Below are positions 52,842-60,757 of a stretch of 64,000 bases of DNA, piece by piece. Position numbers and translations under genes: made by a program. Position 1 is the first letter of the stretch; each line of letters opens with the position of its first letter. The notes under the pieces are model-generated. The model searched no databases and had not been told where the DNA came from. It saw only the letters and a list, made by a program, of their open reading frames with translations. The DNA comes from Gemmatimonadota bacterium (GTDB taxonomy: Bacteria; Gemmatimonadota; Gemmatimonadetes; Gemmatimonadales; Gemmatimonadaceae), in contig JADJAD010000019.1 in assembly GCA_016704465.1 (NCBI GenBank), positions 162,636 through 226,635 of the forward strand, in the 5' to 3' direction.

Positions 52842-52845
52842 GTGA
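52735..52845 (+). CDS. Possible 36-residue signal-peptide-like protein before the sigma factor
   Basis: ATG at 52735, stop TGA at 52843-52845, overlapping the GTG start of the sigma gene in another frame. The peptide has a basic N-terminus, a hydrophobic core (ITALAVVAGC) and ends PLALAQDQNPNTT, like a bare signal peptide. It could be a leader peptide coupling translation to the sigma factor or a chance frame. Weak support. Confidence 0.25.
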   Translation: MVTTTRNLRPGITALAVVAGCRPPLALAQDQNPNTT

Positions 52846-53372
52846 CCACTCCCCCGTCGGACGCGCTCGACGCGCTGTACGCGCAAGTGTATGACCAGCT
52901 GCGGCGCCTGGCCCACGACCAGCGCGCCCGTCAGGGGGCGTCCGAGACGCTCAACACCACGGCGCTCGTGCACGAAACGTACTTGCGCCTGGCGGAGAGC
53001 GACGCGGCGGCCTGGAACGATCGCAACCACTTCCTCGCCCTCGCCGCACGGGCCATGCGCTTCGTGGTGGTGGACCACGCGCGCGCGCGCCTGGCCGACA
53101 AGCGAGGGGGCGGCGTGCGTGCTGTCTTGCTCGACGAGGACCAGCTCCCGCCCCCCGATCGCGCCGAGGAGCTGGTCGCCATCGACGAAGCGTTGACGCG
53201 ACTCGAGGGGCACGACGCTCGACTCGGCCAGCTGGTGCAACTGCGATTCTTCGCCGGCCTCAATTACGAGGAAATCGCTGAAGTGGTCGGGCTGTCGGTG
53301 CCGACCGTCAAGCGTGACTGGGCGCGTGCCCGCGCTTGGCTGTACCGCTTCATGACCGAGGAGTGCGCCTGA
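52842..53372 (+). CDS. ECF-type RNA polymerase sigma factor
   Basis: 176 residues. Region 2 reads VYDQLRRLAHDQRARQG ... TLNTTALVHETYLRLAE and FLALAARAMRFVVVDHARAR. Region 4 reads LVQLRFFAGLNYEEIAEVVGLSVPTVKRDWARARAWLY, a clear helix-turn-helix. It belongs to the ECF type that goes with Ser/Thr protein kinases and has no anti-sigma gene. The large kinase 500 bp away on the other strand fits this pairing. GTG start. Regulation is expected by phosphorylation; inferred from the family. Confidence 0.9.
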   Translation: MTTPPSDALDALYAQVYDQLRRLAHDQRARQGASETLNTTALVHETYLRLAESDAAAWNDRNHFLALAARAMRFVVVDHARARLADKRGGGVRAVLLDEDQLPPPDRAEELVAIDEALTRLEGHDARLGQLVQLRFFAGLNYEEIAEVVGLSVPTVKRDWARARAWLYRFMTEECA

Positions 53373-53412
53373 CGAGCGGCGCCCCCTCCGTCGCGCGGCG
53401 CCTCGGCGTCTC

Positions 53413-53805
53413 CTACAGGTACTTCGCCACCGCAGGGGCCAGGATGGACGGCGTCGCGGGCTTCGTGCAGACGTCGGGACCGGGCCGCGCGGTGGACGAG
53501 TAGCCGCTGGGGCAGGTATAGTTTCCCACGGCGTTGGTCATCTGGTGCTGGCAGGCGTCCCTGCCGCCGTTGAACTGGTCGATCGCCTTCACGTAGCCGA
53601 CACCGCAGAAGATGTTGGCCGTCGACGCGGTGCCGGCGACGTAGCAGCGGGCGCTGCTCCCGCTCACCTGGAACGAGTAGCCGGTGGGACAGCCGAAGTA
53701 CTTCTCGGCCGTGTTGGCCACCGCCGTCGCGGGCCGAGCAGCGGCCGTGGCGAGGGATAGGGCGAGCGCGCCGATGGCGCCGAGGATGAGTGTGCGTGCC
53801 GACAT
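53413..53805 (-). CDS. Secreted Cys-rich protein, unknown
   Basis: 130 residues with a signal peptide (LILGAIGALALSLATAAARPATA). The mature part has six Cys in repeated short motifs (FGCPTGYSF, ARCYVAG, FCGVGY, DACQHQ, YTCPSGYS, DVCTKP), which suggests three disulfides. CPTGYS and CPSGYS hint at an internal duplication. Lies between the sigma factor and the kinase, transcribed with the kinase strand; a possible target of that system. ATG 53805 chosen for the signal peptide. Confidence 0.65.
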   Translation of the reverse strand: MSARTLILGAIGALALSLATAAARPATAVANTAEKYFGCPTGYSFQVSGSSARCYVAGTASTANIFCGVGYVKAIDQFNGGRDACQHQMTNAVGNYTCPSGYSSTARPGPDVCTKPATPSILAPAVAKYL

Positions 53806-53873
53806 GAGGGTCTCCGGTGAAGGGTTGGTGTCCCGCACTGGAGCAATCGGAATCTCGCCGGCTGCCGTATCAC

Positions 53874-56678
53874 CTACTGTGCTCCACTCCCGGCAGTGAG
53901 CGAATCGAGTTGTGCCTGGATCAGCATCCGGCGCGCCGAGTCGGCCGGGGCCGCATAGAGCGCGAGCAGTTCGCGGCCCGTCGATCGTGCCGCGCTGTGC
54001 GCCACTGGGGGGGCGCGTCGCGCATCGTTGAATGCGGCGAGCAGTTCCCGTTCGCCCTCGTCCCGCCGCCCGGTGCGCACAAGGCAGGCGCCGTATTGCC
54101 CGCGGCCACCCAGCCGGAAGGGATGCAGCGGGGGAAACGAGCGATCGAGCACGTCCAGCGACTGCTCAAACTCCCCGAGCAGGCCAGGCGTGCCGCTGTT
54201 TGTCCGGCAGGCGATGTCGGCGACCTTGGCGCGCAGGATGGCGGTGCCGGGGTTCGCCTGGCCTCCCATCGCGAGCTGCAATGTGAACGCCTCACGGTAC
54301 ACCGCCTCCGCCTCCGCGGTGCGCCCGAGCTTCTCGAGCACGCCGGCATGGTTGTCGAGGGTGATGGGCAGTCCTCGCTTGGCCTCGTCGCCCGCGGCGC
54401 GCTCCGCCGCCACCACCTCTGCGATCAGGCGCTCCGCGTCGTCCAAACGTCCGGTGCGAGACAGGATTCCACCAAGCGTGAGCTTGGCCGATCGGACGCT
54501 GGGGTGGCCCGCCGGCAGGCGCTCGCCCAGGAGCCGCACGGCGCCCCGCAGCAGTGGCTCTGCGTCGCCGCTGCGCCCGATGCGGTCGAGCAGGAAGCCC
54601 AGGTTCGCCATCTCCACCGCCACGCGCGGATGGTCGGCGCCGAGCCGCGCCACGTTGATGGCGTAGGCCTGGCCGGCGAAGCGCGCGGCGCCCTGCGCGT
54701 CGCCGGATCGCATGGCCAGGGTTGCCCGATTGTTGAAGTAGTCCGCGAGGGCGCCGGAGTCGGGGCGCGGCAGCAGTTGCAGCAGGGCGTAGGCCGAGTC
54801 CAGGTAGACACGCGCCGAATCGAAGCGATTGCGTTCCATGTGGCCCGCGCCCAGGCTCACGAGCGTGACCGCCAGGCCGCGTGCCGCGTGGCCCGCGGAG
54901 TCGGTGTCGGCCAGGGGTGGCATCCGGCCGTCGTTAGGCACGGTACCGGCGCGCGCAGCGTCCGTGGCCGGGGTTCGCAGCGACATCGACGACCGGAAGA
55001 GCGTGTCGGCGGTCGCGTGCTCGCCGCGCGCGCGGGCCAGGTTGCCCAGCGCCGACAACGTCGCGGCGCGCTCGGCCGGCGTCACGTCGGGGTCGTCCGC
55101 CTGCAGCGCCCGCGCCGTGTCGAGCAGCGACTGCGCGTCGCGGAACCGCCCGAGTCCATGGAAGGCGCGCCCGAGCGCCGTGAGCAGTTCGGCCCGCGCC
55201 GCGGGCTGGAATGCCAGGTCCCGATTCACCCGCTCGACCCCCTCGGCCAGCACCTGGGTGACGCGCAAGGTGTCGCCCCGCCCTGGGGCGAAGGGATCGC
55301 CGCGCTCGAAGAGCGACGCCAGCAGGCGATTGGTGGCGCGCGCGCGGTCCCGCTCGCGATTGGCGCGGTCCCGCTCGACGGCGGCTACGTCCCGCTCCGC
55401 ACTGGCCAGGTCGCGTTCGCGCGCCACGCGCCGCCCCTGCACGATCGTGTTGGCCATGACCTCGAGCGTCGCGACCGCCGCCACACCCCACGCGGCAGAG
55501 AGCCATGGGTTGCGCCTGACGAGTCGCACCGGGCGTTCGGCCGGCGACGACCGCCGGACCAGGACTGGAAAGCCCTCCCGCACCCGCCGCACGTCCTCGC
55601 GCAACGCGGCGACCGATTCGTACCGCGTGGTGACGCCGGGCGCGAGCGCAGTGAGGATCACGTGATCGAGGTCGCCATGCAGGCCGCGCGCCAGCTCCGG
55701 GTCGGCGGCGTTGCGGCTGGGCGGCATCATGGCCCGCTCGATCGCCGTGTTCTCGGCCCGCGTCATCACCAGGCGCTGCCACGCCGGGCGCGAGCCGGTG
55801 AGCAGTTCGTGCAGCAGCACGCCAAGGGCGTAGACGTCCATGCCGACCGACGCCGGCTCACCGCGCGCCTGCTCCGGGGCGGCGTACTCCGGCGTGAGGA
55901 CCAGCTGTCCCGGCCGCGTGGCCGCCTCGGCACCCGGTGCGCCATCACCATCCGCGTCGGCGAGCAGCCGCGCGATGCCGAAGTCGAGCAATCGCACGTG
56001 ACCATCGGCGGCGACGAGCACGTTGGCGGGTTTCAGGTCGCGGTGCACCACCAATCGCTGGTGCGCGAAGGCGACCGCATCGCACACTTCCTCGAACAGG
56101 CGCAACCGCTGCGACAGGGGGGCGCGCGCTGTGGCAAGGTGCTGGTCGATACGCGTGCCCTGCACCAGCTCCATCACCAGGTACGGACTCCCCTCCGCGG
56201 TCACGCCGCTGTCGTACAGGCGGGCGATGTGCGGGTGTTCCAGCGTCCCGAGGATTCGTTGCTCCTGGCGGATGCGTCGCCCGATCGCGCCCCCCGTGAC
56301 CGTGGTGCGCACCACCTTGAGCGCGACCTCGCGCGCCACCGAGCCATCGGCGCGAACGGCGGCGTAGACATTCCCCATCCCGCCGCGGCCGACCAGTCGA
56401 CGCACCACGTACGCGCCCACGCGGGTCCCCTCGGGTAACGCGGCGTCGGGCGCGTCCACGAGGGGGCCAGACGGGACGAACAGGGCACCCACCGACTCGC
56501 CGATCGCCGCCTCTGCACTCCCGAGAGAGTCGAGCATGGCGAGCACCTCGCGTTCCAGCGCACGATCGTCGCCGCACGACGCGCGCACGAACGCCAGTCG
56601 GTCATCGGGCGGTCGCGTGAGCACCTCCGCGAACAGCGCGTCGACGCGCACCCAGCGTGTGAAATCCTCGTCGTGCAT
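53874..56678 (-). CDS. Ser/Thr protein kinase with transmembrane segment and TPR sensor
   Basis: 934 residues. An N-terminal region (1-85) precedes a Hanks-type kinase (about 88-370). It has the glycine loop GRGGMGNVY, VAIK-type lysine in REVALKVV, HRDLKPAN, DFG in LLDFGIARL, and APE as YAAPEQARG. One membrane helix follows (LSAAWGVAAVATLEVMANTIV), then a coiled coil of Arg/Glu and about 430 residues of TPR repeats (AELLTALGRAFHGLGRFRDAQSLL, PRVAVEMANLGFLLDRIG, PITLDNHAGVLEKLG). The TPR part would be outside the cytoplasm if the helix crosses once. Probable partner of the nearby ECF sigma factor. Confidence 0.93.
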   Translation of the reverse strand: MHDEDFTRWVRVDALFAEVLTRPPDDRLAFVRASCGDDRALEREVLAMLDSLGSAEAAIGESVGALFVPSGPLVDAPDAALPEGTRVGAYVVRRLVGRGGMGNVYAAVRADGSVAREVALKVVRTTVTGGAIGRRIRQEQRILGTLEHPHIARLYDSGVTAEGSPYLVMELVQGTRIDQHLATARAPLSQRLRLFEEVCDAVAFAHQRLVVHRDLKPANVLVAADGHVRLLDFGIARLLADADGDGAPGAEAATRPGQLVLTPEYAAPEQARGEPASVGMDVYALGVLLHELLTGSRPAWQRLVMTRAENTAIERAMMPPSRNAADPELARGLHGDLDHVILTALAPGVTTRYESVAALREDVRRVREGFPVLVRRSSPAERPVRLVRRNPWLSAAWGVAAVATLEVMANTIVQGRRVARERDLASAERDVAAVERDRANRERDRARATNRLLASLFERGDPFAPGRGDTLRVTQVLAEGVERVNRDLAFQPAARAELLTALGRAFHGLGRFRDAQSLLDTARALQADDPDVTPAERAATLSALGNLARARGEHATADTLFRSSMSLRTPATDAARAGTVPNDGRMPPLADTDSAGHAARGLAVTLVSLGAGHMERNRFDSARVYLDSAYALLQLLPRPDSGALADYFNNRATLAMRSGDAQGAARFAGQAYAINVARLGADHPRVAVEMANLGFLLDRIGRSGDAEPLLRGAVRLLGERLPAGHPSVRSAKLTLGGILSRTGRLDDAERLIAEVVAAERAAGDEAKRGLPITLDNHAGVLEKLGRTAEAEAVYREAFTLQLAMGGQANPGTAILRAKVADIACRTNSGTPGLLGEFEQSLDVLDRSFPPLHPFRLGGRGQYGACLVRTGRRDEGERELLAAFNDARRAPPVAHSAARSTGRELLALYAAPADSARRMLIQAQLDSLTAGSGAQ

Positions 56679-57000
56679 GGCGCCGATCTCCTCCTCTCGA
56701 CGGGCGTGACCCTACATAACGGTAGTGGCGACAGGGACGGAAGTGCCGTGCCCCGCGCGGTGCGACACCCGACAGCGGCTGTGCAGCGCTCCATTCCTAG
56801 AATCGCAAAGGCCGCCGGACTGGGATCACGCGCGCCAACCGTCGCCCACACCCGCGCCACTCCGACGTCGAGGCGGACGAGCGACGGGTGATCCCTTTCA
56901 CGCCGCCTTGCCGATATCCCAGTCGAGGGGGCGTGCACGGTCGGATGCGTCGCTTCTCTCTCCTTCCTTCAACCGCTCTTCACCCGCTCTTCAACCGCCC
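56679..57000. other. Divergent promoter region, no gene seen
   Basis: 322 bases between the kinase and the barrel gene, which are transcribed away from each other. No convincing coding, hairpin or operator was found. Confidence 0.4.
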
Positions 57001-59142
57001 GTGTGGACCCTCTTGTCCTTCCCCATTCCAGCCCGGTCGGTGGTGGGGGCGTCAGTTTGGCGATTGCTCACACTCCTCAGCGTCGGGCCGGGATCGGACC
57101 TGCTGGCGCAGGCCACGGCGTCGCCGCCCGATTCCATCGAGGCGCTGCGCGCCGAGGCCCGCTGGGATGGCACGCGCTTCACCTCGAATCGCACCACGCT
57201 CGCCTTCGAGCTGTCCCGGTCCCTCGTCGCGGGCGAACGGCTGGCGCTGCTCGTGGGGACAGCCGACGTCTCCTCGACGCTTCGCTGGTTGGGGCGTCGG
57301 GTGGAATACACCCCCGAGGCCCTGCCACTGCCCTCCGGTGAGCAGGAGGCGGTCGCCTACCTCGTCACCACCGCAGGCGCGTGGCGCGAGGTGGGTCGCG
57401 CACCGTTGCGCGTGCGGTCGCGCGCCGGGCTGGACGCAGGGCAGCTGTCACCGAGCGCCGACCTGTCGTCGGCCGGTCAGCTCGACCAGTTCGTGCCGGA
57501 TGGGGCCCCGCCGCCCGAGCGTCGTGCGTACCAGGACCTCACCGTGCGACTCGGCCTTGCGGGACGGGGGGTGCGCGATGGGTGGGAGCTGTCGCTCCAG
57601 TCGAGCGCCGTGGGCATGAGTGCAAAGGAGCAGCGCCTGCGCTTCGGCGAGCGGCAGGGTGACGCACCTGCGCTCGACCTGGCCGACTACCAGGTGCAAC
57701 TGCGGCGAGGACCGCTGCGTGCCACAGTCGGCAACCTGTCGGTAGGGCAGAACCGATTCCTGGTCGCTGGTTTCGGGAGCCGGGGACTCTCGGCCGGCGT
57801 GCAGCTGAACCGATCCGTCGCGATCGAGGCGGCGGCGGTGCACGGGACCAATGTGGTGGGCTGGGACAACCTGCTCGGCGTGTCGAACGGGAAGCACCGG
57901 ATGCTCAGCACGGGCGTCGCGCTCGAACTCGTCCCGTCGCGGCCGGGCGCCGTGCACGTGGATGTGCAGGCGCTCGACGGCTCGCTGCTCCCCCGGACGG
58001 GCTTCACACAGGGGGCCGTCACCGACGCGGAGCAGAGCCGTGGCGTGGGCGTGCAGCTGAGCATGTCCGACGCGTCGCAACGCGTGCGGCTTGGTGCCGG
58101 TGTCACGCAGTCGCGCTTCCGCAATCCGTTCGATCCGCTGCTTGCGCTCGACACAACGGTCGTGGCCACTCGCACCGAGCGCCGGCGCGCACGCTACGGC
58201 GAGTTGGGGGTGCAGCTGCTGCGCGCCATGCCGCTCGCCGGGCCCGTGCGCGCGTCACGGGCGGTCACCGCTCGGCAAGAGCGGGTGGATCCGCTGTACC
58301 GCAGCGTGGGCGCCTTCGTGCAAGGCGACCAGCAGGTGGACGGCGGCGACCTCACCTGTGCGATGGGTGCGCTCGCCATCCAGGCCGCCTACTCGCGCGG
58401 GCGCGACAACCTCGCCGGCGTTCCGTCGATCCTCACCACGAGGACCACCCGTCGTACGTTGTCGCTGGCGGCGCCCCTCCATGGCCTGCTCGGCCTGTCG
58501 CCCAGCGGGTGGCTCCCCATGGCCAGCTTCGCCTGGGAGGGAACCGCGCAAGCGGGCGACGGGGTCCCGGTGAATTCGGACTTCCAGCCCTCACACGTCC
58601 CCAACCAGTTCAACCGCAACCGCACCGCGTCGCTGTCGTGGTCGCCCGCCCGCCGCTCGCTGGCGTATCGATGGAACGAGTCGCTGCAGGATAACCGGCA
58701 GGTGGGGCGCGAGCGGGCCGACCTCCGCACGCGCGTGCACGCGGTGCAACTCGGGCTGAACGGGATCCCGCGCTTCACGCCGGCGCTGGATGGCAGCGTG
58801 GAGCGCCAGCACATGCGTGAGACAGGGGCCCAGGCGCGCACAAGCCGAGTGGGCACGCTCTGGCAGGCACAGCTCACGCGTACGCTCGCCTTCAACGGCA
58901 ACGTCTCGCACATGTGGAACTGGGACCCGTTCGCCGAGCGTCGCACACGCAACGTGGAGCTGCAGGGCGAGCTGTCGCAGGGGTTCACGCTGTACCGCGC
59001 CGCCGATGGCGGCACGCAGGGGCGCGTGTTCATCCGCTACGCCCGCACGCGGGCGGTCTTCCGTTCGCTTGTCCCCGATCCCGCCCTCGTCCCGCAGCTC
59101 ATGTGGACGGTCAACGCCGGTTCCTCCTTCCGATTCTTCTGA
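57001..59142 (+). CDS. Outer-membrane beta-barrel protein, large
   Basis: 713 residues from GTG 57001. Signal-like N-terminus (SVVGASVWRLLTLLSVG), an N-terminal sandwich part (about 45-150), then long stretches of alternating strands with Arg/Asn/Gly turns (LSAGVQLNRSVAIEAAAV, VGVQLSMSDASQRVRLGAGV, TASLSWSPARRSLAYRWNESL) ending NAGSSFRFF with terminal aromatic residues. Resembles the porin-like OM proteins of this kind of genome. Divergent from the kinase, stop overlapping the next ATG (TGATG), so it was probably first in an operon. Confidence 0.75.
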   Translation: MWTLLSFPIPARSVVGASVWRLLTLLSVGPGSDLLAQATASPPDSIEALRAEARWDGTRFTSNRTTLAFELSRSLVAGERLALLVGTADVSSTLRWLGRRVEYTPEALPLPSGEQEAVAYLVTTAGAWREVGRAPLRVRSRAGLDAGQLSPSADLSSAGQLDQFVPDGAPPPERRAYQDLTVRLGLAGRGVRDGWELSLQSSAVGMSAKEQRLRFGERQGDAPALDLADYQVQLRRGPLRATVGNLSVGQNRFLVAGFGSRGLSAGVQLNRSVAIEAAAVHGTNVVGWDNLLGVSNGKHRMLSTGVALELVPSRPGAVHVDVQALDGSLLPRTGFTQGAVTDAEQSRGVGVQLSMSDASQRVRLGAGVTQSRFRNPFDPLLALDTTVVATRTERRRARYGELGVQLLRAMPLAGPVRASRAVTARQERVDPLYRSVGAFVQGDQQVDGGDLTCAMGALAIQAAYSRGRDNLAGVPSILTTRTTRRTLSLAAPLHGLLGLSPSGWLPMASFAWEGTAQAGDGVPVNSDFQPSHVPNQFNRNRTASLSWSPARRSLAYRWNESLQDNRQVGRERADLRTRVHAVQLGLNGIPRFTPALDGSVERQHMRETGAQARTSRVGTLWQAQLTRTLAFNGNVSHMWNWDPFAERRTRNVELQGELSQGFTLYRAADGGTQGRVFIRYARTRAVFRSLVPDPALVPQLMWTVNAGSSFRFF

Positions 59143-59393
59143 TGCCTTCGCGCCTTGTCCGGTCGCGGCGCCTTACCGTCCTCGCCATCGCCGCGGTCGC
59201 GCTGACTGGAGCCGTGAGCCGTGCCGTCGCAGCGCAGGTACGCGTGAACCCGACTGGCGTGAACGTGAACACGCAGGGAAGCACGACCGTCTTCCTCACG
59301 TACGGCGGACTGGCCGGCTACGCCGGGGCGGCCGGAGGGGCGCCCCGCGCCGAGGGCCTCGGTCAACGCGCCGGGGCGCCTCAACGCCCTTGA
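59142..59393 (+). pseudogene. Truncated secreted protein, N-terminal part only
   Basis: 83 residues. A good signal peptide (RLTVLAIAAVALTGAVSRAVAAQ) and a beta-type start (VRVNPTGVNVNTQGSTTVFLTYGGLAGYAG) are followed by a compositionally odd Gly/Ala/Arg run and a stop. The sensible part ends near 59320. What follows in the same frame after the stop resembles a SusD tail. I read it as the head of a larger protein lost in a deletion. Confidence 0.5.
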
Positions 59394-59486
59394 GATTCGG
59401 GCGCCGCGTCGTACCTCACGGGACAAGACACCTGCTTCCCCGTGTCTCGGGAAGAGATCAACACCAATCCGAACCTGACGCCATGA
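59394..59486 (+). pseudogene. Remnant C-terminus of a SusD/RagB protein
   Basis: In frame with the fragment before it, directly after its TGA, the translation runs SYLTGQDTCFPVSREEINTNPNLTP and stops. The pattern FPxxxxEIxxNPNL is how many SusD/RagB proteins end. Its TGA overlaps the ATG of the amidohydrolase (ATGA at 59483), the same spacing as in the next gene pair, which supports an ancestral operon SusC-SusD-amidohydrolase-dehydrogenase. Confidence 0.5.
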
Positions 59487-60757
59487 ACACACGCCAGCTG
59501 GGCTGGCGCCGAGTCGGCATGGGACTCGCACTGGCGATCGGCGCCGGTGCGCGTCCCGTGCAGGCGCAGGCGCCCGACACAACCGCCCTGATCGTGCGCG
59601 CCGCGACGGTCATCGACGGGACTGGAGCCGTCAGGAGCAACATGGACGTGGTGGTGCGCGGCGGTCGCATCGCCGAGCTCCGGCCGGCGCGGGGCCGGGC
59701 GGACATCGATCTTGGCGACCGAGTGCTCGCGCCGGGTCTCATCGATACCCACGTCCACCTCGGCTGGTACATCACCGAGCGGCGGCGCCTGCGCCAGCGT
59801 GGGGATGGAGACGATGTGCAGACCGCCGCGCTCAATGCCGCCGGCAACGCACAGCGCATGCTGCAGGCCGGCTTCACGACGGTGCAGAGCGTGGGCGGCA
59901 TGGAGGACAAGGCCGTGCGCGATGCCATCAACCTCGGCGTACTGGCCGGCCCGCGTGTGCTCACCTCGCTCGGGTCGCTGAACGAGAACACCGGAAGCCC
60001 CGACTCCATCAGGGCCGCCGTACGCCGCTTCAAGACCAACGGCGCGGACGTCATCAAGATCTTCGCCTCCAAGAGCATTCGCGACGGCGGCGTGCAGTCC
60101 ATGACGCAGGAGCAGCTCGACGCGGCCTGCGGCGAGTCCAAGGCGCAGGGGCTGCGCTCCATCGTGCATGCCCACGCCGCGTCGGCCGCCAAGGCCGCAG
60201 TGCGCGCTGGGTGCACGCAGGTGGACCACGGCGTCCTGGTGGATGACGAAGCGCTGCAGATGATGGCGAAGGCCGGGACGTACTTCGAGCCCCAGTGCGA
60301 GCTGGTCTCGCGCAACTACCTCGACCACAAGGAGTGGTTCCGCGGTATCGGCAACTACAACGACGAGGGTTTTGCGGCCACGGAACGATCGCTGGCGCTG
60401 CGCGAGGCGCTGGTCAAGCGCTACCTCGCCGTCCGAGGACTCAAGGTGGTCTTTGGCACCGACGCCGTGGCGGGCGCGCATGGTGAAAACGGGAGTGACC
60501 TGACCTGTCGCGTGAAGAAGAACGGCGAGTCCGCCGTCGACATCATCACCTCGGCCACGTCGCTATCGGCCGAGTCCATGGGCCTGGGCAAGGAGCTTGG
60601 TCGCATCGCGGTCGGGTATCAGGCCGACCTGGTGGCATTCGATGGAGATCCTCGGACCGATCCCATGGCCTTTCAACGTGTCGGGTTCGTGATGAGGGGG
60701 GGGCAGGTGCATCGCGCTCCGCCCTCGTTTGCTGGTCCACGCCGGAGGTACCCATGA
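59483..60757 (+). CDS. Secreted metal-dependent amidohydrolase
   Basis: 424 residues with a signal peptide (GMGLALAIGAGARPVQAQ) and the full amidohydrolase set: LIDTHVHLGW (two metal His), bridging Lys in DVIKIFASK, metal His in IVHAHAAS and VDHGVLV, and the catalytic Asp in VFGTDAVAGAHG. It is close to the imidazolonepropionase-like exported group seen in soil bacteria, with Xaa-Pro dipeptidase or beta-lactam-like substrates in some members. Overlaps the PQQ dehydrogenase by four bases, so both are made together. Confidence 0.85.
   Translation: MNTRQLGWRRVGMGLALAIGAGARPVQAQAPDTTALIVRAATVIDGTGAVRSNMDVVVRGGRIAELRPARGRADIDLGDRVLAPGLIDTHVHLGWYITERRRLRQRGDGDDVQTAALNAAGNAQRMLQAGFTTVQSVGGMEDKAVRDAINLGVLAGPRVLTSLGSLNENTGSPDSIRAAVRRFKTNGADVIKIFASKSIRDGGVQSMTQEQLDAACGESKAQGLRSIVHAHAASAAKAAVRAGCTQVDHGVLVDDEALQMMAKAGTYFEPQCELVSRNYLDHKEWFRGIGNYNDEGFAATERSLALREALVKRYLAVRGLKVVFGTDAVAGAHGENGSDLTCRVKKNGESAVDIITSATSLSAESMGLGKELGRIAVGYQADLVAFDGDPRTDPMAFQRVGFVMRGGQVHRAPPSFAGPRRRYP

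Noticed and set aside
53817..56438. Long open frame on the plus strand (873 codons)
   Set aside because: Antisense to the Ser/Thr kinase with intact catalytic motifs.
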